Below are positions 1-8,373 of a stretch of DNA of 43,239 bases, in pieces. This stretch comes from Alphaproteobacteria bacterium (GTDB lineage: Bacteria > Pseudomonadota > Alphaproteobacteria > Micropepsales > Micropepsaceae), in assembly GCA_947473475.1 (NCBI GenBank), contig CANJBZ010000033.1, positions 1 through 43,239 on the forward strand. Reading direction: 5' to 3'. Under the pieces are notes generated by a model that saw only the letters and a program-made list of their open reading frames with translations, searched no databases and was not told the origin of the DNA. Numbering within the stretch: the stretch's first letter is position 1; every line of letters begins with the position of its first letter. Made by a program: the position numbers and the translations under genes.

Positions 1-39
1 CTGTGACCCGCGCTTCGCTCCGCTACGCGCGCCTCACAG
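1..39. repeat. Palindromic intergenic element (edge of window)
   Basis: CTGTGA at 1-6 pairs with TCACAG at 34-39, and CGCGC at 9-13 pairs with GCGCG at 27-31. This makes a stem of 11 pairs with one two-base mismatch around a GC-rich loop. The 5' limit is cut by the window edge. It looks like the small dispersed intergenic palindromes common in alphaproteobacteria. No coding role is seen. Confidence 0.4.
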
Positions 40-63
40 CCCGCGATGACACAACACCAACCC

Positions 64-82
64 GGGGCTTCAAAGCCCTTTT
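64..82 (+). terminator. Possible rho-independent terminator, plus strand
   Basis: GGGCT at 65-69 and AGCCC at 74-78 form a short GC stem with a four-base loop, followed directly by TTTT at 79-82 and further T/C-rich sequence. It would serve a plus-strand gene lying to the left of the window. The stem is short, so this is tentative. Apart from this and the palindrome at 1-39, nothing recognisable lies in 1-267. Confidence 0.35.
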
Positions 83-267
83 CTCTTAACCAGACTGGTA
101 CACAATCACGCCGCCATCCGGCACATTTTGTCTCCGCCATTTACACCACAACAAGCGTAACCAAATGCTGACCCATGCCCCTCAAATTTTCCAAGAATGG
201 AAATGAGTCCGTCCGCCGGGTTTGCAAAGCGGAAAACCCATTCCCAAACTTGAGGAAAATCCGGGGC

Positions 268-2091
268 CTAATTGGGATAGCGGTAATCCACCATGAAGTG
301 CGCTTTGTTCGAGGACCCATTTCCCCAATTGGGCTCCGACATCGGCTCCGGATTCTGGATGTAAATGTCATAGCGTCCCGGCCGCTTGAGCAGATCGGCA
401 TTCAGCGTCACTTCCAGCTCGGTCGGGCTGACCCATTTGTAGGGAACCGGCACGCCGTCGAAGAACACCCGCGACCGGCGCACGAAATTAAACCCGGTCA
501 GCTTCATGGCGACCGCGGCATCGCCTTCCTTTGCCCAGACCGGCGAAATGGTCTGGATCGCCGGTTGCGGGCTTTCGACCGGATCGGTCACGCGCTGCGC
601 GTTGGCGATGCCGCCGCGGAATGTCGCCTTCTTCATCTCGACCGTGAAGGGCAATGCTTCCACGACGCGAATGTCATCGACGCTGCCGCCGAACGGCGTG
701 CTGTAATAGGCGTGGAAGGAACGGTCCTGAACTTTGCCGTCCATGATGACGGTGTCGATGTTGCGCAGGTTTCCGATGTCGGCCAGCGGATCGGCATTGA
801 CGATCAGGATATCGGCAAGCTTGCCGCGTTCGATGCTGCCGACGTCGGCTTGCTTCGCCACGGATTCAGCCGCCCACTTTGTCGCCGCCTGAATCACGTG
901 CATGCGCGGTATGCCGGCTTCTTCGAAAATTTCCATTTCATCATGCACGACGAAGCCAGGCACCTTCTGTGCATTGGTGTCGCCGCCGATGACAAACTTC
1001 CCGCCGGCCGCATCCAGCATCCGATAGAAGCGCAGCGCATTCTGATAACCCACCATCCGCCGCTGGCGCACCTCACCGGCGTCGATGGCATCGTGCGTGC
1101 GCGTCGTCTCTTTGTAAAAGGAGTCGGGGTAGTAGGCCCGCAGGTCCGGATCGGTGAACACTTTACGGACGGCAGCGGCCATCCGCTCCCAGTTCTTCGG
1201 ATAGCCCGGCGATTCATGGATCAACGCCGGCACCGGCTTGGTGTTTGCTTTCACCAGCGCATCGATCAGCGTTTTGGCGCGGGCATCGTCCATCTGTGCA
1301 AAGCGTTCGAGGACGCTGTTGGTGCGCGTGCCTTCCTTCATCACATCGAGATCGACGCCACGGGCATGCGGAAGCTGGTCGATACCAACAGCGGCCGCGT
1401 CCTTCGCCGTCATCTTGGGGCCGTCCGCGCGCATGGTGCAGACCTTGCCGCGCGCATGCGCTTCGCGGCAGGCGGCCGCCACCATCTCCGGCGTGAAGTT
1501 ACGGCCGTCATGGAACATCACCATGTCGGTGCCGGCATCCAGCATCTTCTTGGCGATAGCGACGGCTTCTTCCGTCGTCTTCGGAATCTGCCGCGTGCTG
1601 AGATTGCTTTCCAAACCTGTCAGATCGGCGGGGTTGGCGCCACCCATATGGCCGATGCCGATGAAGGTGCGCGGCCCCCGGATTTTGCCATGCAAGGTGG
1701 CCTCGCGGTGGAGGATCGACCATTCCTCACCGTTGCCGATATCGACAATCGAGGTCACACCTTGATTGAGGTTCAGCTCGCCGTTGAACCAGGAATAGTT
1801 CGTTTGCGCGTCCCAAAGGCCGGGCAGCACATATTTGCCGTTCGCATTGACGACCTGCGCTCCGGCGGGAATTTGGACCTGCCCTGCCGGCCCGGCAGCG
1901 GTGATCCGGTTTCCCTGGATGACGATAACCGAATTGGCGATTGGGGCTCCGCCATTGCCGTCGATCAGCGTACCACCCTGAATGACCAGAGCAGGCGCCG
2001 CAGCGTTCTGAGCGGCAACCCGAACCGGGCCCACTCCGGCCATGAGCGCCAGACAGGCGGCCACCGAAATTCCCGAAATCCACCGTTTCAT
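268..2091 (-). CDS. Exported amidohydrolase-like protein with C-terminal TIG domain, metal ligands altered
   Basis: 607 residues. The ATG at 2091 is chosen because GGGGAGGA stands just before it and a signal peptide follows (MKRWISGISVAACLALMAG, Ala-rich cleavage region near residue 27), so it should be exported. Residues 35-455 follow the imidazolonepropionase/prolidase-like amidohydrolase layout: N-terminal beta strands, LPGLWD at 89-94, a late GGDT at 369-372, and the SIERGKLADILI hinge near 419-430. Residues about 511-581 look like an IPT/TIG immunoglobulin-like domain (FDGVPV, VSPTELEVTL, PGRYDIYIQNPEP). The oddity is the metal site. The usual HxH after LPGLxD is Q96-T-N98, the usual lysine position reads DMVMF, and the first later histidine is replaced near R221, while H242 and D371 remain. 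It may be catalytically altered or a binding protein. No operon partner is evident: vapC lies 123 bases upstream. Confidence 0.8.
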   Translation of the reverse strand: MKRWISGISVAACLALMAGVGPVRVAAQNAAAPALVIQGGTLIDGNGGAPIANSVIVIQGNRITAAGPAGQVQIPAGAQVVNANGKYVLPGLWDAQTNYSWFNGELNLNQGVTSIVDIGNGEEWSILHREATLHGKIRGPRTFIGIGHMGGANPADLTGLESNLSTRQIPKTTEEAVAIAKKMLDAGTDMVMFHDGRNFTPEMVAAACREAHARGKVCTMRADGPKMTAKDAAAVGIDQLPHARGVDLDVMKEGTRTNSVLERFAQMDDARAKTLIDALVKANTKPVPALIHESPGYPKNWERMAAAVRKVFTDPDLRAYYPDSFYKETTRTHDAIDAGEVRQRRMVGYQNALRFYRMLDAAGGKFVIGGDTNAQKVPGFVVHDEMEIFEEAGIPRMHVIQAATKWAAESVAKQADVGSIERGKLADILIVNADPLADIGNLRNIDTVIMDGKVQDRSFHAYYSTPFGGSVDDIRVVEALPFTVEMKKATFRGGIANAQRVTDPVESPQPAIQTISPVWAKEGDAAVAMKLTGFNFVRRSRVFFDGVPVPYKWVSPTELEVTLNADLLKRPGRYDIYIQNPEPMSEPNWGNGSSNKAHFMVDYRYPN

Positions 2092-2214
2092 GTCTTTCCT
2101 CCCCGGCTCGTGCCGGTGATGCCGATTTGAGTGGCGGGAACTTATGCCAGGAACCTCGCCGTTAGAAGCCGCAAGCGCACCAAACGGACGTATTTCGGAC
2201 CGGTTTGTCACAAT

Positions 2215-2607
2215 CTAACGGGGCGCAACAACCGTTTTCAAATCCGTTCGCGCAAAGTCATCGCCAACATACAACAAACCGCAATTGTTCTGCTTTGCGA
2301 CATCGTAAGCAAAGCAATCGCCGAAGTTGAGACCCGCGGGATGAAAGCCCTTGCCCCACTTCGCGTAGATCTGGGCAACACGCATTGCAGCCGCGCCTGT
2401 CACCGGCACGATCTCAAATCCAAGCTGCGAAATGAGGGCTTCCATTTCCGGTCCGACGTTTCGGCTTGTGGCAACGATCATGGCTTCTGCAACAGTGCCG
2501 GCGGAGATGAACACCTCCTGCTCGCCTTCCAACACCGCGACACAGTCGGGCGCTTGAGACTCATCCAGCAAGACCGCCATCAACGCGGACGTATCGACCG
2601 CGATCAT
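2215..2607 (-). CDS. vapC: VapC-type PIN-domain toxin (ribonuclease)
   Basis: 130 residues, the normal length for a PIN-domain toxin. These act as Mg-dependent RNases in the cytoplasm and are inhibited by the partner antitoxin. The acidic residues expected for the site are visible: D5 in MIAVDTSAL, E in the TVAEAMI segment, D in FGDCFAYDVAK, and D in VGDDFARTDL. The start ATG overlaps the stop of the upstream antitoxin gene by four bases (ATGA), so the two are translationally coupled. The specific RNA target cannot be deduced. The name follows family resemblance. Confidence 0.88.
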   Translation of the reverse strand: MIAVDTSALMAVLLDESQAPDCVAVLEGEQEVFISAGTVAEAMIVATSRNVGPEMEALISQLGFEIVPVTGAAAMRVAQIYAKWGKGFHPAGLNFGDCFAYDVAKQNNCGLLYVGDDFARTDLKTVVAPR

Positions 2608-2861
2608 TTCGGCAGGCCGCTTCCGTCGTACAGAAAGTCCTGGCTTCTGGCGGCGTCAAACCCTGGAGCAGCCTTTTGCCTGCCGGCCACTCTCAGATTC
2701 TCCAGAATGCGCCGCCGGTCCGCCGCGGATGGCTTTTGTTCCATCGACACCAAGCGGACCGCAGGCTGGCCGTGGCGCGTGAGAATCACCTCGTCTCCGG
2801 CTTCGGCACGGCGGACAAGGTCGGTCAGTTGGCCTTTGGCGTCACTTACGGAAATTCGCAT
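2604..2861 (-). CDS. vapB: VapB/Phd-family antitoxin
   Basis: 85 residues. The N-terminus MRISVSDAKGQLTDLVRRAEAGDEVILTR-type pattern is the Phd/YefM DNA-binding fold, ending at RHGQPAVRLV near residue 38. The remaining tail (residues about 45-85, with FLYDGSGLPK at the end) would wrap the toxin. It is the first gene of a two-gene operon with vapC. Antitoxins of this kind usually repress their own promoter. The upstream 171 bases (2862-3032) are shared with the divergently placed trpG and contain a CACGTG core at about 2876-2881, but I could not define an operator with confidence. Confidence 0.87.
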   Translation of the reverse strand: MRISVSDAKGQLTDLVRRAEAGDEVILTRHGQPAVRLVSMEQKPSAADRRRILENLRVAGRQKAAPGFDAARSQDFLYDGSGLPK

Positions 2862-3032
2862 AGGTAATATTGGACCACGTGTTAGTCTAAATCAAGGTGG
2901 AGGCTTTTTTAGGAAGGGACTTCCGCGACGCAATGCGCTAAGTAAAAAGCGTGACTTAAAGGCAACGGGCGGCTGCGCAACCGGCGGATAACAGTGCGAG
3001 CAAGTTGCTGAAATACTTGGGTTAAACGAAGC

Positions 3033-3626
3033 ATGCTTCTTCTTATCGATAACTACGACAGCTTCACCTACAACCTCTTCCACTATCTGGGAGAGCTGGG
3101 CGAAGAAGTTCTGGTTAAGCGCAATGACCAGCTCACCGTGCAGGATGCGCTGGCGCTGAATCCCCAATCTATCGTCCTCTCCCCTGGCCCTTGCGATCCG
3201 GACAGGGCTGGAATTTGCCTGCCGCTCATCAACGCCGCCGCCGGCCGCGTACCCCTTTTGGGCGTGTGCCTCGGGCATCAGGCCATCGGTCAGGCCTATG
3301 GCGGCAAGGTCGTGCGTGCGCCGCAGCCCATGCATGGCAAGCTGTCGGCCATCCACCACACCGGCAAGAGCGTCTTTCGCGGGTTGGAAGACGGCTTTCC
3401 CGCAACGCGCTATCATTCGCTGGTGATCGACCGCGCCACCCTGCCCTCCTGCCTGGAAATCACCGCCGAGACGGATGACGGAGTTATCATGGGCGTGATG
3501 CACAAGACCCAGCCCGTGCATGGCGTACAATTCCATCCTGAGAGCATTGCCTCGGCGCATGGCCACGCGCTGCTGCAGAACTTTCTGAGGCTTGCCCGGA
3601 CGGCCACGCGCGTCAGCATGGCATGA
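3033..3626 (+). CDS. trpG: Anthranilate synthase component II (glutamine amidotransferase)
   Basis: 197 residues, full length for the small subunit. It supplies ammonia from glutamine to TrpE for anthranilate synthesis in tryptophan biosynthesis, and in some bacteria also serves aminodeoxychorismate synthase. The N-terminus [15 protein letters not shown] is diagnostic. The class I glutaminase triad is present: C79 in GVCLGHQ, H168 and E170 in VQFHPES. LSPGP at 49-53 forms the oxyanion region. The gene ends in an ATGA overlap with trpD. No trpE lies in the window, so the large subunit is encoded elsewhere. The Shine-Dalgarno is weak. Confidence 0.96.
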   Translation: MLLLIDNYDSFTYNLFHYLGELGEEVLVKRNDQLTVQDALALNPQSIVLSPGPCDPDRAGICLPLINAAAGRVPLLGVCLGHQAIGQAYGGKVVRAPQPMHGKLSAIHHTGKSVFRGLEDGFPATRYHSLVIDRATLPSCLEITAETDDGVIMGVMHKTQPVHGVQFHPESIASAHGHALLQNFLRLARTATRVSMA

Positions 3627-4654
3627 GCGAATCGTCCGGAGAATTTGCCGCGCTGCTGAAGCGTCTGGCGAGTGGTGAACGCCTAACTGCCAGCGAATCC
3701 GCCGCCGCTTTCGGCGCCATGATGGCCGGCGCGGTGAGTGAAATGCGCATGGCCGCGTTCCTGACCGCACTTGCGGTTCGTGGGCCTGCCGTGCCGGAGA
3801 TCACCGGCGCGGCGCGCGCCATGCGCGAAGCCATGACCACCGTCGAAGCGCCGCCGGGTGCGATCGATGTGTGCGGCACCGGCGGCGACGGCATGGGAAC
3901 CCTGAATGTTTCGACGGCCACAGCGTTTGTGCTGGCTGGGAGCGGCGTGCCTGTCGCCAAGCATGGCAACAGGGCGATGTCATCGCGCACCGGGGCAGCT
4001 GATGTGCTGGAAGTGCTGGGCGTGCCGATCGATAACGACGCGGCGACGGCGAAAAAAAGCCTTCAAACGTCCGGCTTCACGTTCCTGTTTGCGCCCGCTT
4101 ATCATCCGGCCATGAAGCACGTCGCCCCCGTGCGTAAGGAGCTTGGCTTCCGCACGATCTTCAATCTGCTCGGCCCCATCTGCAATCCCGCGCGCGTGCG
4201 CCGCCAACTGCTCGGTATCTTCGCGCCGGAATGGCTTGAGCCGGTGGCGCATGTGCTTGCCGATCTTGGCAGCGAAAAGGCCTGGGTCGTGCATGGCGCC
4301 GACGGGCTGGACGAGATGACGACGACAGGCACCACACGCATTGCGGTCCTCGACCGTGGGGATGTGTCATTGCGGGAAATCGCGCCTGAAGATGCAGGAC
4401 TGAAACGCACCACGCTTGCCGCTCTAAGAGGCGGCTCGGCTGAAGAAAACGCGCGGGCGATACAGGACATTCTAAACGGCGCAAAGAATGCCTTCCGCGA
4501 TATTGTTCTGTTCAACGCGGGCGCTGCGCTTGTGGTGGCGGACAAGGCGAAAGACATCGCCGAAGGTGTCGCGCTTGCGGCGGAAACAATAGACAACGGC
4601 CATGCGGCAACTGCCTTCGAGCAGTCCCGCGCGCCGGAACGGGCCAAGGCCTAA
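3623..4654 (+). CDS. trpD: Anthranilate phosphoribosyltransferase
   Basis: 343 residues, the usual size. It transfers phosphoribosyl from PRPP to anthranilate, the second dedicated step of tryptophan synthesis. The PRPP loop reads [16 protein letters not shown] (about residues 83-98), followed by [21 protein letters not shown], both hallmarks of the family. The later segment [15 protein letters not shown] matches the metal/PRPP-binding DE pair. It starts inside the trpG stop codon (ATGA), and trpC follows after eight bases, so the three are one operon. Confidence 0.96.
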   Translation: MSESSGEFAALLKRLASGERLTASESAAAFGAMMAGAVSEMRMAAFLTALAVRGPAVPEITGAARAMREAMTTVEAPPGAIDVCGTGGDGMGTLNVSTATAFVLAGSGVPVAKHGNRAMSSRTGAADVLEVLGVPIDNDAATAKKSLQTSGFTFLFAPAYHPAMKHVAPVRKELGFRTIFNLLGPICNPARVRRQLLGIFAPEWLEPVAHVLADLGSEKAWVVHGADGLDEMTTTGTTRIAVLDRGDVSLREIAPEDAGLKRTTLAALRGGSAEENARAIQDILNGAKNAFRDIVLFNAGAALVVADKAKDIAEGVALAAETIDNGHAATAFEQSRAPERAKA

Positions 4655-4662
4655 AAAGGAAA

Positions 4663-5460
4663 ATGAGCGTTCTCGAACGAATTGCCGCCTATAAGCGCAA
4701 AGAAGTCGCCGCCGCCAAGCAGGCGCGCCCGTTGAAGGTTCTTGAAGCGGCCGCCGAAGAGGCCTCCGCGCCACGCGGCTTTCGCGCCGCACTCGATGCC
4801 GCGCGCGCCGCAAAGCGCCCCGGCTTGATCGCGGAAATCAAGAAGGCCAGCCCCAGCAAAGGTGTCATCCGCGCCCACTTCGATCCGGAATTGCACGCTC
4901 GCGATTATGAGCAGGGCGGCGCGACATGCCTGTCGGTGTTGACAGACACGCCGTCGTTCCAAGGGGCGACCGATGATCTGATGGTCGCGCGGCAAGCAAC
5001 CAAGCTTCCCGTGTTGCGGAAGGATTTCATGCTCGATCCGTATCAGATCGTGCAATCACGCGCGCTGGGCGCCGATTGCATACTGGTAATCATGGCGATG
5101 GTCGACGATACGCTCGCCGAAGAACTGCTCGATACGGCACGGGAATGGGAGATGGACGCGCTTGTGGAAATTCACAACGAAGCGGAACTTGCGCGCGCCC
5201 TCAGTCTGGACGCTGGGCTGATCGGCATCAACAACCGCAATCTCACCACGTTTGTGACCGACATCGGCACCGCAATCCGGCTGAAACCCCTGGTCCCCGC
5301 CGGCAAACATGTCGTCGCGGAAAGCGGCCTTTCAACGAGCGATGATCTGAACCGGCTCGCCGCTGTTGGCATAACGTCCTACCTGATTGGTGAAAGTCTG
5401 ATGCGCGCGGACGATGTCGAAGCGGCAACGCACGCGCTGCTCTCCGGCGTAAAATTATGA
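4663..5460 (+). CDS. trpC: Indole-3-glycerol-phosphate synthase
   Basis: 265 residues, a monofunctional TIM-barrel TrpC. It closes the indole ring from CdRP. Catalytic motifs are seen in order: [11 protein letters not shown] (lysine near residue 57), [14 protein letters not shown] (second lysine), [28 protein letters not shown] and [12 protein letters not shown] at the phosphate site. AAGGAAA precedes the ATG. The stop overlaps the next start (ATGA), which couples tryptophan synthesis to the molybdenum cofactor genes. This adjacency is common in alphaproteobacteria. Confidence 0.96.
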   Translation: MSVLERIAAYKRKEVAAAKQARPLKVLEAAAEEASAPRGFRAALDAARAAKRPGLIAEIKKASPSKGVIRAHFDPELHARDYEQGGATCLSVLTDTPSFQGATDDLMVARQATKLPVLRKDFMLDPYQIVQSRALGADCILVIMAMVDDTLAEELLDTAREWEMDALVEIHNEAELARALSLDAGLIGINNRNLTTFVTDIGTAIRLKPLVPAGKHVVAESGLSTSDDLNRLAAVGITSYLIGESLMRADDVEAATHALLSGVKL

Positions 5461-6251
5461 GCAGACTTTCCCACCTCGACGAGCAAGGCCGCGCGTCCAT
5501 GGTGGACGTCTCCGAGAAGTCCGCGACGGAACGCATCGCCACCGCCGAAGCCATCATTGTGATTTCGCAGGAAGCCTTCGATCTGGTCTGCGCCGGTGAA
5601 ATCAAAAAAGGCGATGTGCTGGCAACCGCCCGCATCGCCGGAATCATGGGGGCAAAAAAGACCTCCGAGCTGATCCCGCTTTGCCATCCGCTTGCGCTCA
5701 CGCATGCCGGCGTCGAATTCACGCCGATCGCTGAGCGTCATGCTTTCCGCATCATCGCGAGCGCCAAGACGATGGGCCAAACCGGCGTTGAGATGGAAGC
5801 CCTCACGGCGGCTTCCGTGGCCGCGCTTACCGTCTACGACATGGTCAAGGCAGTCGATAAGGGCGCCGTAATTGAATCCATCCGTTTGCTGACGAAATCG
5901 GGCGGCAAGAGCGGCTCCTACGACGCGTCCAACCCTACGTTGGCGGAAGAACCCGAAACCAAACCGTCCCGATCCACAAAAGTCACACCCCGGGTTTTGT
6001 TGAGTGAAGCAGGCTCAGTCCGTCCTGCGGCGCAAAACCCGTCCTCGGACCGCGAGGCTTTGCGAAAATTCATGGTGGCCCGGCATCTGCGCGCTACAGA
6101 ATGGGCCAAATCGGCGGGCATGCCGATCAACGAGCTTTACGGCTATCTGTCGGGGCGCTCGCGTGCATTGTCAGTGGATGGCTTGGAGCGTCTGGCTAAA
6201 GCCGCCCGGACCACGACGGAAGAAATGTTCGGCCGCGGGAAACCGCGATGA
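5457..6251 (+). CDS. moaC: Cyclic pyranopterin monophosphate synthase MoaC with C-terminal HTH-like extension
   Basis: 264 residues, about 100 longer than normal MoaC (near 160). Residues 1-157 are a complete Moa[30 protein letters not shown] (58-79), [20 protein letters not shown] (110-129) and KAVDKGA, with the active-site lysine/histidine/aspartate positions in place. It converts the 3',8-cyclo-GTP product of MoaA to cyclic pyranopterin monophosphate. After a low-complexity linker (158-198), residues about 199-258 read like a Cro/XRE-type helix-turn-helix ([20 protein letters not shown], then [20 protein letters not shown] and [17 protein letters not shown]). The extension is in frame and ends where moeA begins (ATGA). 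Its function is unknown: possibly DNA-binding or a docking domain. Confidence 0.92.
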   Translation: MSRLSHLDEQGRASMVDVSEKSATERIATAEAIIVISQEAFDLVCAGEIKKGDVLATARIAGIMGAKKTSELIPLCHPLALTHAGVEFTPIAERHAFRIIASAKTMGQTGVEMEALTAASVAALTVYDMVKAVDKGAVIESIRLLTKSGGKSGSYDASNPTLAEEPETKPSRSTKVTPRVLLSEAGSVRPAAQNPSSDREALRKFMVARHLRATEWAKSAGMPINELYGYLSGRSRALSVDGLERLAKAARTTTEEMFGRGKPR

Positions 6252-7441
6252 TTTCCGTCGACGAAGCTGTCGCGCGGATCACGCGCGCATTTGCGCTGCT
6301 TGGCACGGAAGTTGTGCCCATCGGCGAGGCCGCGGGCCGTGTGCTGGCACAAGACACCATCGCCTCCTTCGATCAGCCTCCCGCGCCGATGTCCGCCATG
6401 GACGGCTATGCGGTTCGCCACACGGATGCCGGCATCGGCGCCGAACTGTCACTGATTGGTGAAGCACCCGCGGGCCGCCCCTATGCCGGGCGCGTGGACG
6501 CCGGCCAAACCGTCCGCATCTTCACGGGCGGCGTGGTGACCGATGGAGCAGACGCGGTCGTCATTCAGGAAGACACCGAAAGATGGGGCGACAAAATACG
6601 CATCAAGGAAGCGCCGCGCCTCCATGAAAATGTTCGTCCCCGCGGCCTTGATTTTCGTTCCGGCGACATGCTGCGTCCCAAAGGACGGCGGCTGTCGGCG
6701 CGCGATGTGGCGCTGCTGGCCGCAGGCGATCTTGCCAACGTCACTGTCGCCCGCAAGCCGCGCGTCGCCATTGTGGCGACAGGCGATGAGCTGTCGCGCC
6801 CCGGCGAGCCACGGCGGGAAGGCGGCATTGTCGCTTCATCCACCTATGCGCTGCAGGCGATGGTGCGCGCGTGGGGGGGGGAGGCACTGGACATTGGCAT
6901 TCTACCCGACCGCCCTGAAGCGTTTGCACGGCTGCCCGAAGCGACGAAGAATGCGGACCTCATCGTCACCCAAGGCGGCGCCTCGGTCGGCGATCACGAT
7001 CTGGTTCAGAGCGCGCTGAAGCCGCATGGCTTTGCGATCGATTTCTGGAAAATCGCGATGCGCCCCGGAAAGCCGCTGATTTTCGGCCGCTTACGCGAAA
7101 CGCCATTCTTGGGCCTTCCCGGCAATCCCGTGTCGGCAATGGTGTGCTCGATCCTGTTTATGCAACCGGCGATCTCCGCGATGCTCGGACTCGAATATCG
7201 CGCGCCCATCGTGAAGGCGCGGCTCGCATCCGCGCTGCGCGCCAATGGGCGGCGTCAGGACTACATCCGCGCACAGCTATCCCGCGATAGTGGCGTTCTC
7301 GTAGCCGAGCCTTTCGAGCTGCAAGACTCCTCCATGCAGAAAGTCTTTGCACAGAGCGATGGGCTGATCATCCGCAAGGTTGATGCGCCGCCGGCCAAAG
7401 CCGGCGACGAAGTCGAGGTGTTTCTGCTGGAGCAGTGCTGA
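6248..7441 (+). CDS. moeA: Molybdopterin molybdenumtransferase
   Basis: 397 residues, typical length. It inserts molybdate into adenylylated molybdopterin to give Mo-molybdopterin. Motifs in order: [11 protein letters not shown] near residues 47-57, [35 protein letters not shown], the MoCF-biosynthesis signature [21 protein letters not shown] and [12 protein letters not shown], then the C-terminal domain IV (about 325-397). It starts within the moaC stop codon, so synthesis is coupled. A run of eight G at about 6876 lies inside the gene but the frame stays open. Confidence 0.95.
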   Translation: MISVDEAVARITRAFALLGTEVVPIGEAAGRVLAQDTIASFDQPPAPMSAMDGYAVRHTDAGIGAELSLIGEAPAGRPYAGRVDAGQTVRIFTGGVVTDGADAVVIQEDTERWGDKIRIKEAPRLHENVRPRGLDFRSGDMLRPKGRRLSARDVALLAAGDLANVTVARKPRVAIVATGDELSRPGEPRREGGIVASSTYALQAMVRAWGGEALDIGILPDRPEAFARLPEATKNADLIVTQGGASVGDHDLVQSALKPHGFAIDFWKIAMRPGKPLIFGRLRETPFLGLPGNPVSAMVCSILFMQPAISAMLGLEYRAPIVKARLASALRANGRRQDYIRAQLSRDSGVLVAEPFELQDSSMQKVFAQSDGLIIRKVDAPPAKAGDEVEVFLLEQC

Positions 7442-7519
7442 CTCCTTGTGACCTTAGATGTTCGCTCTTCTTGTTCGACACATCTTCGCCCGGCGCGGCA
7501 AGTTGCATGCGGCAGCGCG

Positions 7520-7548
7520 TTGACCGTCCCAAGGAACTAAAGTAGAAC
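7520..7548 (+). promoter_or_regulatory. lexA promoter with SOS (LexA) box
   Basis: A direct repeat GAAC-TAAAGTA-GAAC occupies 7534-7548. This is exactly the reverse complement of the alphaproteobacterial LexA box GTTC-N7-GTTC. It overlaps a plausible sigma-70 promoter: TTGACC at 7520-7525, a 17-base spacer, and TAGAAC at 7543-7548. LexA bound here would cover the -10 region, so lexA should repress itself and be induced by DNA damage. The box is 57 bases before the lexA ATG. Confidence 0.85.
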
Positions 7549-7605
7549 GATTCGCGCGTTGCGGATTTGTTCGCATACGGAAAACGGCGCCGGGGTGGGG
7601 ATGTC

Positions 7606-8373
7606 ATGCTGACCAAGAAACAGTACGAGCTTCTGATGTTCATCCATCAGCGCGTTCGCGAAACGGGCGTTCCTCCGTCCTTCGATGAGATGAAGGACGC
7701 CCTCGATCTGCGCTCCAAATCCGGCATTCACCGGCTGATCACGGCCCTGGAAGAACGCGGTTACATTCGCCGTCTCGAAAAGCGCGCCCGCGCGCTGGAA
7801 ATCATACGTTTGCCGGAAAATGCGTCGGAGGGCGTGCGCCCGGCCGCGACGCGCAATCAAGCGCAGCGGCTCACGCGAGTCGAACCCGCCGCACGGGGCG
7901 CGCGTGGCGACGTGCGGGAGCACCGGAACGATAACCGCATTTCCGCCGATTCGCGCCAAGCCGCCGGCTTGCTGCGGCGCCACGAAGATTCCGTCACCAG
8001 TGTACCGGTGTTGGGCCGCATCGCGGCAGGCACGCCCATCGAGGCGCTACAAAACCGGGGCGCCGAAATGTCCATTCCGGGGACGATGATCGGCAGCGGC
8101 GAGCATTATGCACTCGAAGTGACCGGCGACTCCATGATCAACGCCGGCATCCTCGACGGGGACACCGTGATCATTCGCCGCGCCGACGCCGCCAACACGG
8201 GCGACATTGTGGTGGCGCTCGTCGATGATAGCGAAGCCACGCTGAAACGGCTGCGCCGCCGTGGAGATTCAATTGCTCTTGAGGCCGCGAACCCCGCCTA
8301 TGAAACGCGGCTGTATGGTTCGGACCGCGTTCGTATTCAGGGCACGTTGGTCGGCCTCATACGCCGCTACTGA
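7606..8373 (+). CDS. lexA: LexA repressor (SOS regulator, self-cleaving)
   Basis: 255 residues from the ATG at 7606. GGGGTGGGGATGTC stands before it, and [16 protein letters not shown] is the normal LexA N-terminus, whereas an earlier in-frame start adds a basic stretch unlike the family. The winged-helix DNA-binding domain covers 1-68 ([20 protein letters not shown] is the recognition region). The A141-G142 cleavage site is in GRIAAGTP. The catalytic dyad is S176 (GDSM) and K214 (ATLKRL). The linker between the domains, about 65 residues rich in Arg/Ala, is longer than in E. coli LexA (202 residues in total). A LexA box lies upstream, showing autoregulation. The stop overlaps the convergent comEC gene by seven bases. 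Confidence 0.95.
   Translation: MLTKKQYELLMFIHQRVRETGVPPSFDEMKDALDLRSKSGIHRLITALEERGYIRRLEKRARALEIIRLPENASEGVRPAATRNQAQRLTRVEPAARGARGDVREHRNDNRISADSRQAAGLLRRHEDSVTSVPVLGRIAAGTPIEALQNRGAEMSIPGTMIGSGEHYALEVTGDSMINAGILDGDTVIIRRADAANTGDIVVALVDDSEATLKRLRRRGDSIALEAANPAYETRLYGSDRVRIQGTLVGLIRRY

Noticed and set aside
175-2130. Long open frame on the plus strand opposite the amidohydrolase gene
   Set aside because: It is the antisense shadow of a high-GC gene. Its translation is rich in Arg/His/Asp without any family pattern, while the minus strand has a signal peptide and a recognisable fold.
6870-6890. Run of eight G in moeA considered as a frameshift site
   Set aside because: The frame continues without interruption and all MoeA motifs on both sides are in the same frame.
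7460-7476. Second GTTC pair upstream of lexA considered as a LexA box
   Set aside because: The spacing is nine bases, not the seven required for the alphaproteobacterial box. The perfect box is at 7534-7548.
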